A stretch of DNA of 64,000 bases from Planctomycetota bacterium (GTDB lineage Bacteria; Planctomycetota; Planctomycetia; Isosphaerales; Isosphaeraceae). Shown piece after piece: positions 37,701 through 44,896 of this stretch. The notes under the pieces were generated by a model. That model worked only from the letters and a program-made list of their open reading frames with translations, ran no database searches and was not told the origin of the DNA. Within the stretch, counting starts at the first letter, position 1; every line of letters starts with the position of its first letter. A program made the position numbers and the translations under genes. The stretch covers positions 1 to 64,000 of the forward strand of contig JAQGHR010000057.1 of NCBI GenBank assembly GCA_028291545.1, in the 5' to 3' direction.

Positions 37701-37991
37701 GCGCGATTGGGCCGACGCGACGTGGCCCTCCGCGATGCCAAGGCCTGCCTCGCGCTCGACGCTTCGGCCGACACGCTATATCGCGTTGCGTGCATCTACG
37801 CCCTCGCCTCGAAAATCACGCCCGATGACCGTGGGGAGGCATTGCGACTCCTCTCCCTCGCGGTTCGGCAGGACGCCTCCTGGCTGCGACAGGTTCCGAC
37901 GGACCCCGATCTGGACCCCCTGCGCGATCGGCCGGAGTTTCGCCGGCTCATCGAAGCGCTTGCCGTCGTCTGTGCGAACTCCGCCGGGTAG
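34728..37991 (+). CDS. Ser/Thr protein kinase with TPR tail and DFN motif
   Basis: 1087 residues from the ATG at 34728 (GAGG upstream); the ATG at 34713 lies inside the sigma gene. N-terminal helical region about 195 long, then a kinase domain: GRGAFGRV at 208-215, Lys231, an insert of about 75 residues at 280-355, HRDLKPAN at 381-388, DFN at 401-403 instead of DFG, and ALE at 427-429 instead of APE. Asp401 and the catalytic Asp383 are kept, so activity is possible. A membrane helix lies near 566-585, then TPR repeats to the end. Likely works with the adjacent sigma factor. Confidence 0.92.
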   Translation: MSESNHNRSEPGLDEVIEAYEKAQARDGHADLAAFLPRPDQPGYLTILCELVRVDMEYSWRRDRPNRLEAYEARFPVLFRDPIRAREVAFEEYRLRQQAGDPPSPSEYRLRFGGDSADWPMPQIDPADLGLEDEGDSTNDDSRDVSWNSSEELGFALRSPKTTREQREVLHDLRRVDPTAADRLARGMIRLPEAGGRFLGFHLRRELGRGAFGRVFLADQEQMAGRPVALKITADALGETNALAQLQHTNVVPIYSVHRDGALQALCMPYFGSTTLADVIAGLDGGRKLPSSGRGLLSTLDDHKTREHARSTFRESTDPMMHSAAPPSLSSTPSDGAAPTESRPTAQIEHLRRSNYVDAVLWLGLHLADGLAHAHERGILHRDLKPANVLFTDDGEPMLLDFNLAADLKLHVHASAAMVGGTLPYMALEHLEAFQGVPRAIDARSDLFSLGVILFELLSGRHPFEVRRGPTREILPRMIEDRRGPLPDLRSRNRAVSPAVEAIVRRCLDPDPARRYQEARHLVEDLQRQVDHLPLLHTREPSVRERVGKWARRHPRLTSTTTVALASLALIAALIGGLRNRQHRLERLDASESLTRLGSDVRKAEFLLSSPDGPQRRIEEGLALCREAAGSYRAASDLDWKARPLVAALSETDRDRLSRSLGELLGLWAQGEAWRAEVAEPKEKTERIARAEGLLDRAEAIFGPGSVPAVLTLIRADLARIEGRAKEALRLRDVATAAPLRTARERLLLVPNRLDHGLDREALSLAEEASRLDPLDASAWLIRGYCLSRLSRPTLSAECYSVGIGLQPGFDWAYFDRGVMALESRDYPRAIEDFTRALALQPDLFEALPNRALAKLGLGDAAGAVADLDLALLRPETPTRAFFIRARAHEALGHADLAARDRLQGKRRKPADEVSWVTRGLSRLPDDPAGAILDFEAALKLNPRSFWALQNKASVLSESLGRTEEAVRTLDEAVSRHPESVPALAGRGVLLARLGRRDVALRDAKACLALDASADTLYRVACIYALASKITPDDRGEALRLLSLAVRQDASWLRQVPTDPDLDPLRDRPEFRRLIEALAVVCANSAG

Positions 37992-38433
37992 CCCAGGGTC
38001 GGGTATCGCTCCCGATCCGGGAGATTCCCCGAAATGTCCTGGGTGGCCGGGGTCGGTACTCCGTTCCCGGAATGCGACGGTTCGGCCGACGCCCGGAATT
38101 TCGGGGAGGAGTACCGACCCGGCCGCACGGGAATCGGGACCGAATCTCCAGAATCGACAGCGAGACCGCCGAGGGTCACTTGTTTCATGAAAGCATTGCC
38201 ATAAGACCTTGAGTCATGGTATCTTCTGCTGCATGTTCCTCCGTAGGAACCGTCGCCGACGAACTACAGACCTCAGATTTTCTTCGATTTTGGCGGACGT
38301 TCCTCCAGGATGGGACTCCTCCTTCTGCCGTGTCATCGGTATTGACGATCGGGCCGACCCCGGTCTCCGCGTCTAGAGGTCAGCTCGCCATTCCCGCCAT
38401 GATCGCGGCCGCGATCCCACAGGTGATGCTTCC
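37992..38433. other. Intergenic region with large imperfect palindrome
   Basis: 442 bases between the kinase and the metalloprotease-like gene. The first third is filled by the inverted-repeat structure at 38020-38149. The remainder has a lower GC content and must contain the promoter for the downstream gene, but no clear consensus pair is visible. No gene is supported. Confidence 0.5.
38020..38149. repeat. Complex inverted repeat, possible attenuator or terminator
   Basis: Outer arms GGAGATTC (38020-38027) and GAATCTCC (38142-38149). Inner arms at 38045-38062 and 38108-38124 pair over 17 bases with one bulge (core GGTCGGTACTCC / GGAGTACCGACC). A third pair, CCCCGAAAT (38027-38035) and ATTTCGGGG (38098-38106), competes with or interlocks with the inner stem. 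It follows the kinase stop and may end that transcript. Confidence 0.6.
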
Positions 38434-40890
38434 ATGGGGATTCATTCGAAGCGGAAGCGGGGGGGCAATCTACCCTTGAGGGTAGAATCGCTCGAAGATC
38501 GCTCGGTTCCTGCGACTTTCGGCGTGCCCTGGGGTGACGCGCGCCATCTCACGCTGAGTTTCGTGCCCGATGGCACGGCCATCGCCGGCCACAGCAGCAC
38601 GCTCTTCCAGACGCTTGATTCCCTCCAGGCCACATCGACCTGGGAGCGGGCGGTCTTGCGGGCGTTTCAGACCTGGGCGGTTGAGGCCAATATTAACATC
38701 GGGCTCAGGGCCGACGGCGGTCAGGCCATCGGGGCTGCCGGAAAGAGCCAACATGATCCCCGGTTCGGCGATGTTCGGATCGCCGCGCACCCGATGGCGC
38801 CCGATGCCCTGGCGATCTCCGTGCCCGGCGGTTCGTTGATGGCCGGAAGCTGGGCTGGCGACTTGTTCCTGAACTCCCTCGCGTTCAGCGGCCCCGGGGC
38901 ACCCGACCTTTTCGGCGTCGCCCTGCACGAAGCCGGTCACGTCTTCGGGCAGGACAACAGCGTCGATCCTCTGTCGCCGATGTACTCTCATCTCTCGGGC
39001 GCGACCTCACCGACCGCCGCAGACATCGAATCTTTGCAGCGGCTTTTCGGTGCCCGGGCGCCCGACGATTTCGAGGGCTCCCACGGCAATGAGTCGATCG
39101 CGACGGCCGTCCGATTCCCGATTCCGAGCAGCTACGACAGCACCCGTCCCCTGGTGCTCTTCGCCGACAGGACGAGCTCGACGGACGCGGACGTCTTCGC
39201 GGTCGAGCCGAGCAGCAACTACACCGGGCCGATGACCGTAAGGCTCCAGAGTGCGGGGCTCAGCCTGCTCTCGCCCCACCTGACTGTCACGGACGCCAAG
39301 GGGACGGTGCTCGGAGAGGCTGAGGCCGAGAGCGGGTTCGGCGACACCGTCACGGTCCGTCTTCCCAAGGTCTCGCCCGGCGGAAAATACTACCTCCGGA
39401 TCGATTCGAAGGCCCGGGACGTCTTCCAGATCGGAGCCTACGGCCTCGCGGTGACCTTTGATGCGGCATCGACGGTCGATCCGGCCGTCCTCGATCGGGT
39501 ACTCGCGGGCGACTTCGGGACACCCGGCACCAACGAGGTGGACGCCATCTTGCGTGGTGCGGCCCGCGGTTTCCTCAACGACGACCTGCATTCCGACGAC
39601 AACGCGGTCACGGCGGTGCGTCCTGGGACGACCCCTGGTTTTGCCCCCAATTCCCATTACGAGGCGGTTGGCAGCATCAGCGATGCCACCGACGTGGACT
39701 TCTATCGGGTCCGATCGTTGAAGGTCATCCCCGGTCAGACCGGCGTGATGACCGTGACGATCCGATTGCTCGACGACGGTGGGATCGCCCCCTCGGCCTC
39801 GATCCTGGACGGCGAGCTGATGAGCCCCGTGCCCACCCGAGTGCTCTCGAACGGCAACGGCACATACACCATCGAGGCCGTCGGGATTTCCAGCGACTCG
39901 TGGTATTACGTCCGCGTGTCCGGCAACGATCCGGCGGGTACCGTCACGGGTAATTACGAGCTGGTCGTCGATTCTCCGTCGAAGCCGGCCGACCTGGCCA
40001 CCTTCGCCAGCGGGACCATTGCCGCTGTCAGCTCACCCCAGACTTACGACCTCTACGTTGCCAGCAGCCAGCTCTTTCACTTGCTTCTCACGGCGGGCAC
40101 GACCGTGACGCCGGGCACGGCTGTAAATATGCTCGTCCTGGACGCGGGGGGCGGGTTGCGGTACACACTCACCGCGAAAGCGGGCCGGACCGTCAGTTCC
40201 GAAGCCCTCTTCCTCACTCCGGGCGCCTACACGATCCGATTCGTTTCCGAGGGCACGGATCAGCCAATTTCCTATGACTTGAGCGGCCAGTCGATCAGCG
40301 ACCCGGTCGGCCCCGCCCTCGCCGACCCGACCCTGACACCGATCTACAGGCCGACGGGGACGCCGACGCTACCACCGATCTACGCGTATCCGGGAGAGGT
40401 GATCTCCAGCAAGCCCTTCATCCTGGTCGCGGTGCCGACGACCTCCAAGCCGATTGCACCCCCTGCGCCAACCACGCAGCCCACGCCGGTCTCCACGACG
40501 GCCCCCACCGGGCCGTCAACACCCACCGCCCCGGTGCCACCGGTTTCGGCGACCCCGAGCGTCGTCGGGATCGCCGCCGTGAGCCGTACGAAGAAGGGCC
40601 TCGGCTCGATCTCCGTCGCGTTTGATAAGGCGATTGATCCCACATCGGCGGGCAAAGTGAGCCAGTACAAGGTGCTCGGGGGAATCAAGAAACACGGCAA
40701 AACGGTCTACAACAAGGCGCTTCGAATTCGCAGCGTCCGCTATGACCTCGATACTCACGCGGTGACACTTAGCCTGGTCAGACCCTACAAGGGTGCGCTC
40801 CAGGTGACGGTCCGCGGCGGCATCATGGCCGCTGGAGCCGGGACGGGTGGTGGTGCCGTGACAAGTGCGACCATCCTTGAGATGTCGTGA
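38434..40890 (+). CDS. Surface-type matrixin-like metalloprotease homolog
   Basis: 818 residues. Basic N-terminus then LRVESLEDRSVPA, a variant of the LExLExR/LEPR-type motif found at the start of large planctomycete surface proteins. The protease-like domain has HEAGHVFGQDN at 165-175 and a Met-turn-like SPMYSHL. The metzincin third ligand (third His or Asp) falls on Asn175, so zinc binding may be impaired. The middle has two or three beta domains with NYTGPMTVRL and WYYVRVSGNDP, then a Pro/Thr linker at about 665-705 and a final beta domain. Probably exported and anchored at the cell surface. Confidence 0.8.
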   Translation: MGIHSKRKRGGNLPLRVESLEDRSVPATFGVPWGDARHLTLSFVPDGTAIAGHSSTLFQTLDSLQATSTWERAVLRAFQTWAVEANINIGLRADGGQAIGAAGKSQHDPRFGDVRIAAHPMAPDALAISVPGGSLMAGSWAGDLFLNSLAFSGPGAPDLFGVALHEAGHVFGQDNSVDPLSPMYSHLSGATSPTAADIESLQRLFGARAPDDFEGSHGNESIATAVRFPIPSSYDSTRPLVLFADRTSSTDADVFAVEPSSNYTGPMTVRLQSAGLSLLSPHLTVTDAKGTVLGEAEAESGFGDTVTVRLPKVSPGGKYYLRIDSKARDVFQIGAYGLAVTFDAASTVDPAVLDRVLAGDFGTPGTNEVDAILRGAARGFLNDDLHSDDNAVTAVRPGTTPGFAPNSHYEAVGSISDATDVDFYRVRSLKVIPGQTGVMTVTIRLLDDGGIAPSASILDGELMSPVPTRVLSNGNGTYTIEAVGISSDSWYYVRVSGNDPAGTVTGNYELVVDSPSKPADLATFASGTIAAVSSPQTYDLYVASSQLFHLLLTAGTTVTPGTAVNMLVLDAGGGLRYTLTAKAGRTVSSEALFLTPGAYTIRFVSEGTDQPISYDLSGQSISDPVGPALADPTLTPIYRPTGTPTLPPIYAYPGEVISSKPFILVAVPTTSKPIAPPAPTTQPTPVSTTAPTGPSTPTAPVPPVSATPSVVGIAAVSRTKKGLGSISVAFDKAIDPTSAGKVSQYKVLGGIKKHGKTVYNKALRIRSVRYDLDTHAVTLSLVRPYKGALQVTVRGGIMAAGAGTGGGAVTSATILEMS

Positions 40891-40975
40891 CGGTGAGTCA
40901 TCGCCCCCTGGTCAGGAAGACCGAGGATCGTCCGGCGAGAATTTAGCCGGCATATTCGGCCCCGTGAATGGAAAT

Positions 40976-41005
40976 ACCCGAGGAGGTTGTTCTCCCTCCT
41001 CGGGT
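40976..41005. terminator. Bidirectional terminator hairpin
   Basis: ACCCGAGGAGG (40976-40986) pairs perfectly with CCTCCTCGGGT (40995-41005) around eight bases. It lies between the convergent ends of the matrixin-like gene and the small His-rich gene. It has no strong T-tract on either strand. Confidence 0.65.
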
Positions 41006-41052
41006 GCTTGAACGGTGTCGTCGGGGTCTGGCCAGGATCGCCAGACCGGGCC

Positions 41053-41352
41053 TTATTTGTGGCCTGCGGGGTGATCGGCCCCGTGACCTCGGCCGTGGCG
41101 GGCGGTAACGGCGGTGACACGGCCGCCCCGATGGTGATGTACGGCCTCGGCTGCCCCTCCCCTGTCGTCGTTGACGTCGTGATTGGCCGGGTCGTCGGCC
41201 CCATGCCTCAGGGCATGGACCTCGGCCACGTTGCCGCCCCGGTTGCGGTGCGGGCCATCCTCAACGGCGGCACCCATGTGCGACAGGGCGACTCGCCCCT
41301 CCAGCATTTCCAGCTCGAAACGGCTTCGATTGCGTTGCCGATGCGATCTCAT
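41053..41352 (-). CDS. Small His-rich protein with N-terminal LEGR motif
   Basis: 99 residues from the ATG at 41352 (GAGGAG about nine bases upstream). It starts with a basic segment and RFELEMLEGRVALS, the same kind of N-terminal motif as in the two neighbouring surface proteins. The rest is polar and rich in His (13), Gly, Asp and Arg, with HHH at 72-74, which suggests metal binding or disorder. Its ATG overlaps the stop of the frameshifted gene upstream as ATGA. No known family. Confidence 0.55.
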   Translation of the reverse strand: MRSHRQRNRSRFELEMLEGRVALSHMGAAVEDGPHRNRGGNVAEVHALRHGADDPANHDVNDDRGGAAEAVHHHRGGRVTAVTARHGRGHGADHPAGHK

Positions 41353-41671
41353 GGGAGGCTCCTCGTGACATGGGGAACGGAATTGGACCCGGCGGGTCCT
41401 GTAGATGGGAGCCAAAAACGCCCGTGACTTCCGCCAAAATTTGCGCCCTCGCCGTCGATGTCCAGGCCGCAACGGTTCGCCGACATCCGGAAGCCGTCCC
41501 CCTCGTTCAAGTCGACAATCCAGACGTTGCCATCGGTGCCGAAGAACAGCTGCTCGCGTCCGTTTCCTCGACGCGTGGGGTCGTTCTTCCGTTCGGTCGA
41601 AGATGGAGACCGAGACTGTCCGTGACGATCGTGGTGATCGCGTCATAGGCGTGAGAACGGCCCTCCGCCAT
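41349..41671 (-). pseudogene. Frameshifted gene fragment upstream of the His-rich gene
   Basis: From an ATG at 41671 one frame reads MAEGRSHAYDAITTIVTDSL and on through TPRVEETDA. The next frame then continues EQLFFGTDGNVWIVDLNEGD and on through LDIDGEGANFGGSHGRFWLP, to a TGA that overlaps the next ATG. A single-base loss near 41553-41558 would join the two parts. The first part looks like a compact exported-protein start and the second like a beta-rich tail. It may be a true pseudogene, a sequencing error or programmed frameshifting. No homology could be checked. Confidence 0.4.
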
Positions 41672-41747
41672 GCCACGTGACGATGTTCGCCCGGTCCCCT
41701 GGCCGAGCGACGGATCGGAACAGACCAGGCATTCATGAAACGAACAC

Positions 41748-41777
41748 GGCCCCGGACTTCCGCGGAAGTCCGGGGCC
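41748..41777 (-). terminator. Perfect 30-base palindrome, terminator of the PPC gene
   Basis: GGCCCCGGACTTCCG followed directly by its exact reverse complement. It lies 28 bases past the stop of the minus-strand PPC gene and is followed on that strand by a modest T-rich stretch (GTGTTCGTTTCAT). It probably ends that transcript. Confidence 0.7.
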
Positions 41778-41804
41778 GAAGGGAGTCGTCATGAGTACCG
41801 CGAA

Positions 41805-43442
41805 TCAAGTCAGGCTCAGGTCGATCCGATACGAGGAAGCCGCGTTGCCGGACGCCCGGAGACGGAGGAAGTAAGTCGTTCCGGCCGTGACGGCGAAGCT
41901 GCCGTTGGTGCGGCCATCCTCCAAGTCGAGCAGGTTGTCGCTGGCCGAATCTTCGATTTCCAGCTTGGCGAGCGGACCGCTGGTCGATGCGAGCGTGACC
42001 GAGACAGTTCCACTCCGGGCCGCTGTCAAGGCGAAGAAGTCGCGGTCATCCTTGGAGGTTAGACTGCCGGTCAGTTGCGCCGGATGCGAGGCGTCGAGGC
42101 TGAAGGCGTCGGCGCTCGATTTCTCTTCGTTCGGCTCGGTCTCGGTGAATACGCCCCCAACCGTCCCACCGGTTCCTCCTGTGCTACCACCGGTTGTGCC
42201 TCCGGCGGCGCTTCCGTCGAAGAGGAGGTCAACGAGGTAAGCGGCCGGTGCATCACCCTTCGCGCGGAGGCGAACGAAGTAGGTCTGCCCGGCGACCACA
42301 GCCGCGCGGCCGGAATTGATACCGTCGTTGGGCTCGGTTTCCAGCAGGGTTCGGCTCTGCAAGTCTTCGATCTCGAGTTGTGCGAAGACGCCGTTGGTCG
42401 TGCTGACGACCGCATTCAACGTGCCGGACTGAGTCGGCGTGAAGACGAAGTAATCGCGATCGTCCTTGTTGGCCGAGGTACCCTGGAGCCGGGCCGAGCC
42501 GGTGATGCCGAGATTAAATGGGTCGGCCGCCCCCTTGGTGTCGTTCGGCTCCGTCTCGATAACAGTGCCTGCCCCTGCTGTGCCACCCGTTCCGCCGCTT
42601 GCCGTCGATCCACCGCCGGCAACGACCGCGCCGAACAGGAGGTCGACGCGATAGGAGGCCGTGGCGGTGTTGATCACCGGACGAACCTGCAGAAAGTAGG
42701 TCTGGCCGGCGGTGAGGGGCACCGTCCCGGTGTTGACGCCGTCTTTGGGCTCGGTCTCGAACAGGAGATTGCCCGTCGCGTCGTCCAGCTCGACCTTGGC
42801 CATGACACCATTGGTGGTCATGGAGTCGATGCTCAACGGCCCGGACTGAGGGGCGATGAACGAGTAGAAGTCCCGGTCTCGCCGGGTGACCGTGCCCCGC
42901 AGTTCCACCACGTTTCCCGGGCTCAGCGTGACGGCGTTCGCCTGGGCCAGGCTGTCATCCCGTCGCGAATCGCTCACTACGGCGACTGGGGACGGAGTGC
43001 CGGTCCCGCCGCTTGTGGGCGAGCCGCCGAGGAAAAGGTCCACGGCATAGGACGCGCGAGCGTTGACCGGAGAGCGAAGACGGACGAAATAGGCCTGACC
43101 AGCAGTCAAGGATAGGCTGCCGCTGTTCGCCCCATCCGCCGGCTGGGTTTCAAAGAGCCTGACGCCACCCTGGCTCTCGACTTCGAGTTGGGCGAAGGCC
43201 CCGTTACGGGCGCGCACGGCGATGTTCATGACGCCGGTAGCCGGTGCCGTGAACCTGAAGAAGTCCTTGTCGCCCCGATTCTGCGAGACGCCCTGCAACT
43301 GGACGATGCCATCGCCGTCGAAGGCGAACTCGTTCGCCCGGCCGACCCGGTTGTTATTCTCGCGCTCGGCGACGAGCACCGAGAGGAGTTTACGATCCTC
43401 CAGGCGTTCAAGCCCGAGGAAGCTACGACGTTTACGATTCAT
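41805..43442 (-). CDS. Surface protein with four PPC-type repeats
   Basis: 545 residues. Basic start then FLGLERLEDRKLLSVL, the LEPR-XLL-like N-terminal motif of planctomycete surface proteins. Four tandem beta domains of about 125 residues follow, each with an ETEPND-type opening, KDDRDYFVFT, a TNGVFAQLEIED strand and GQTYFVRLRA, the pattern of bacterial pre-peptidase C-terminal (PPC) domains. Gly/Thr/Ser linkers separate them. No enzymatic domain is present, so a structural or adhesive envelope role is likely. GAGGA upstream supports the start. Confidence 0.85.
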   Translation of the reverse strand: MNRKRRSFLGLERLEDRKLLSVLVAERENNNRVGRANEFAFDGDGIVQLQGVSQNRGDKDFFRFTAPATGVMNIAVRARNGAFAQLEVESQGGVRLFETQPADGANSGSLSLTAGQAYFVRLRSPVNARASYAVDLFLGGSPTSGGTGTPSPVAVVSDSRRDDSLAQANAVTLSPGNVVELRGTVTRRDRDFYSFIAPQSGPLSIDSMTTNGVMAKVELDDATGNLLFETEPKDGVNTGTVPLTAGQTYFLQVRPVINTATASYRVDLLFGAVVAGGGSTASGGTGGTAGAGTVIETEPNDTKGAADPFNLGITGSARLQGTSANKDDRDYFVFTPTQSGTLNAVVSTTNGVFAQLEIEDLQSRTLLETEPNDGINSGRAAVVAGQTYFVRLRAKGDAPAAYLVDLLFDGSAAGGTTGGSTGGTGGTVGGVFTETEPNEEKSSADAFSLDASHPAQLTGSLTSKDDRDFFALTAARSGTVSVTLASTSGPLAKLEIEDSASDNLLDLEDGRTNGSFAVTAGTTYFLRLRASGNAASSYRIDLSLT

Positions 43443-44005
43443 GGAAGTGTCCTCGGAGATGGGGGAAGCACCATGCTAAGATGCCGTGAAAGGCGACTAT
43501 CGCTCGTCCCGTGAGGGGCATTGGGCTGCTCCCTTACCATATTATTCATGATAATATATGATTTTATTGCATATTTGCCTTTGTCAAACTTTAGTTGAGC
43601 CTCGCGAGTGTTCCTGCCAGGGACCGGGACGCAGTATTCCCCGCCCTGGTAGGGTGGCGTCAGTCGCCGGAGGCGACGCAACCCACCGCACCCGGGCCAG
43701 ACCGAATCACGGTGGGTTGCGTCGCCTCCGGCGACTGACGCCAGCCTATACGGAAACGCATCCACCTACCTGGCACGCCCCAATCAGAGGAGCCGTAAAT
43801 CTATGCGCCATCCGCCACGCAAATCGGTCACGACTGGTGCCGGTGAAATTGGATTTTGAGAATCGCGCGAACATGCAGACGTCCGATCGCGTCTCCCTAT
43901 TGGCGGACGGCAATGGGAGACGACAGGGCGGATGTCAATCATGAGCTGTGATCTGGATCGATCGTTCCCGCGACGTTTTCGTCGCCAGCCATTCGGAAGA
44001 GCGAC
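43443..44005. other. Intergenic region: AT-rich promoter segment and long inverted repeat
   Basis: It separates the PPC gene (minus) from the tRNA array (plus). Bases 43539-43590 are strikingly AT-rich. They include the inverted repeat ATATTAT-TCATG-ATAATAT (43539-43557) and, on the minus strand, TTGACA at 43587-43582 with TAAAAT 15 bases on, a possible promoter for the PPC gene. The long inverted repeat at 43656-43742 follows. No gene is supported in either strand. Confidence 0.45.
43656..43742. repeat. Perfect 33-bp inverted repeat, REP/MITE-like
   Basis: The 33 bases at 43656-43688 are exactly reverse-complementary to 43710-43742, with a 21-base spacer. The outer part of the arm (GGCGTCAGTCGCC) recurs once more at 15151-15163, preceded there also by GT. 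The element type, with outward GTGGCGTCAGTCGCC ends, resembles a small non-coding repeat dispersed in the genome. It carries no gene. Confidence 0.8.
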
Positions 44006-44080
44006 GCCCTCGCGGAGCAGCCTGGAGTGCTCGCCTCGTTGTCAGCGAGGAGATCAGGGGTTCGAATCCCCTCGGGGGCG
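44006..44080 (+). tRNA. tRNA-Asp (GTC)
   Basis: Acceptor GCCCTCG/CGGGGGC, D stem GAGC/GCTC, anticodon stem CCTCG/CGAGG with loop TTGTCAG, T arm AGGGG-TTCGAAT-CCCCT. Fully canonical. CCA is not encoded. First gene of the array. Confidence 0.95.
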
Positions 44081-44146
44081 CTGCCGGTGGGTCGTGGTCA
44101 CTGCCGAGGATCGATTTCTTCCAGTTGTGTCCGCATTGCACAGTCC

Positions 44147-44232
44147 GGGTGGTGCTCCTCACGGCGGATTGTAAACCCGTTGCCATGAACATGTGAGGCG
44201 GCCGGCGAGAGGTTCGACTCCTTCACCACCCA
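44147..44232 (+). tRNA. tRNA-Tyr-like (GTA), degenerate
   Basis: Acceptor GGGTGGT/ACCACCC is perfect and the T loop TTCGACT is normal. The anticodon-loop sequence TTGTAAA gives GTA. About ten bases of D arm are missing and the variable region is about 27 bases. A31-C39 and A49-C65 are mismatched. It may be a decaying or highly divergent tyrosine tRNA. Confidence 0.55.
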
Positions 44233-44305
44233 TGGGTCTTGGCCCGACTGGCCCTCTGGTTCTCCGTTGGCACGCCGACGGGTCCGGCGCCCTCACGGGT
44301 CGTTT

Positions 44306-44375
44306 CCCAGGCGTGGCAGGCGCCCGCTCGGCTCTCATAAGGCCGGTAAGCCCGGCTCGATACCGGGGCCTGGGA
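44306..44375 (+). tRNA. tRNA-Met (CAT), elongator type, short D arm
   Basis: Acceptor CCCAGGC/GCCTGGG perfect, anticodon stem CGGCT/GGCCG with loop CTCATAA, T arm CCCGG-CTCGATA-CCGGG. The 1-72 pair is C-G, so it is not an initiator. The D arm has only 14 bases and the T loop starts with C instead of T. An Ile lysidine form cannot be excluded. Confidence 0.8.
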
Positions 44376-44434
44376 CTGCCTCACGAATCCGGTGGTTTAT
44401 AAGCTTGAATCCCATGCTCGCAACGCTTTTTCTT

Positions 44435-44507
44435 CGTCCCGTCGTCTAGCGGCCAAGGCGCCTGTCTTACAAACAGGATATCGCAGGTTCGAGTCCTGCC
44501 GGGATGA
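44435..44507 (+). tRNA. tRNA-Val (TAC)
   Basis: Acceptor CGTCCCG/CGGGATG (one G-T), D arm GTCTAGCGGCCAAGGC, anticodon stem CCTGT/ACAGG with loop CTTACAA, T arm GCAGG-TTCGAGT-CCTGC. Complete, no CCA. Confidence 0.93.
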
Positions 44508-44522
44508 CTCTTTGTTAGTTTG

Positions 44523-44593
44523 GGGCTGCTCGTCCAACGGAAAGACGCCTGCTTTGCACGCAGGAGATCGGGGTTCGACTCCCCGGTGGTCCA
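44523..44593 (+). tRNA. tRNA-Ala (TGC)
   Basis: Acceptor GGGCTGC/GTGGTCC with three wobble pairs, including the G3-T70 pair that is the alanine identity element, A73. Anticodon stem CCTGC/GCAGG with loop TTTGCAC, T arm CGGGG-TTCGACT-CCCCG. The D stem is short (GTC/GAC). Confidence 0.92.
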
Positions 44594-44606
44594 CTCGGTT
44601 CTCGAC

Positions 44607-44696
44607 GGAAGGTAGCCGGATACGGCATCGCCGGGCCTGTTTGCTAAACAGTGCGCCTCATCTTGAGGCTTGAGGGTTCAAATCCCTTGCCTTCCG
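44607..44696 (+). tRNA. tRNA-Ser (GCT)
   Basis: Acceptor GGAAGGT/GCCTTCC, anticodon loop TTGCTAA, long variable arm containing GCCTCATCTTGAGGC, T arm GAGGG-TTCAAAT-CCCTT, discriminator G. A typical class II serine tRNA. Confidence 0.92.
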
Positions 44697-44712
44697 CTCG
44701 CTCCCGAGATTC

Positions 44713-44785
44713 GCCCCGATGGTGAAACGGACGATCACGGCCCGCTTCTAACGGGCGGTTCCAGGTTCAAATCCTGGTCGGGGCA
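44713..44785 (+). tRNA. tRNA-Arg (TCT)
   Basis: Acceptor GCCCCGA/TCGGGGC, D stem GTGA/TCAC, anticodon stem GCCCG/CGGGC with loop CTTCTAA, T arm CCAGG-TTCAAAT-CCTGG. All stems are perfect. Confidence 0.95.
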
Positions 44786-44809
44786 GAACTGATCAAAGCA
44801 ATGAATGAG

Positions 44810-44894
44810 GGAAGGGCTACCCGAATCGGAGACGGGAACCGCCTGGAACGCGGTCGAGCCAAGTGCCTTGCGGGTTCGAACCCCGCCCCTTCCG
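44810..44894 (+). tRNA. tRNA-Ser (GGA)
   Basis: Acceptor GGAAGGG/CCCTTCC, anticodon stem ACCGC/GCGGT with loop CTGGAAC, class II variable arm, T arm GCGGG-TTCGAAC-CCCGC, discriminator G. It ends two bases before the histidine tRNA. Confidence 0.93.
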
Positions 44895-44896
44895 CT

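Noticed and set aside
44233..44305. An extra tRNA between the Tyr-like and Met genes
   Set aside because: Only a CGTTGGC/GCCGACG-type hairpin is present; no T arm or acceptor could be assigned.
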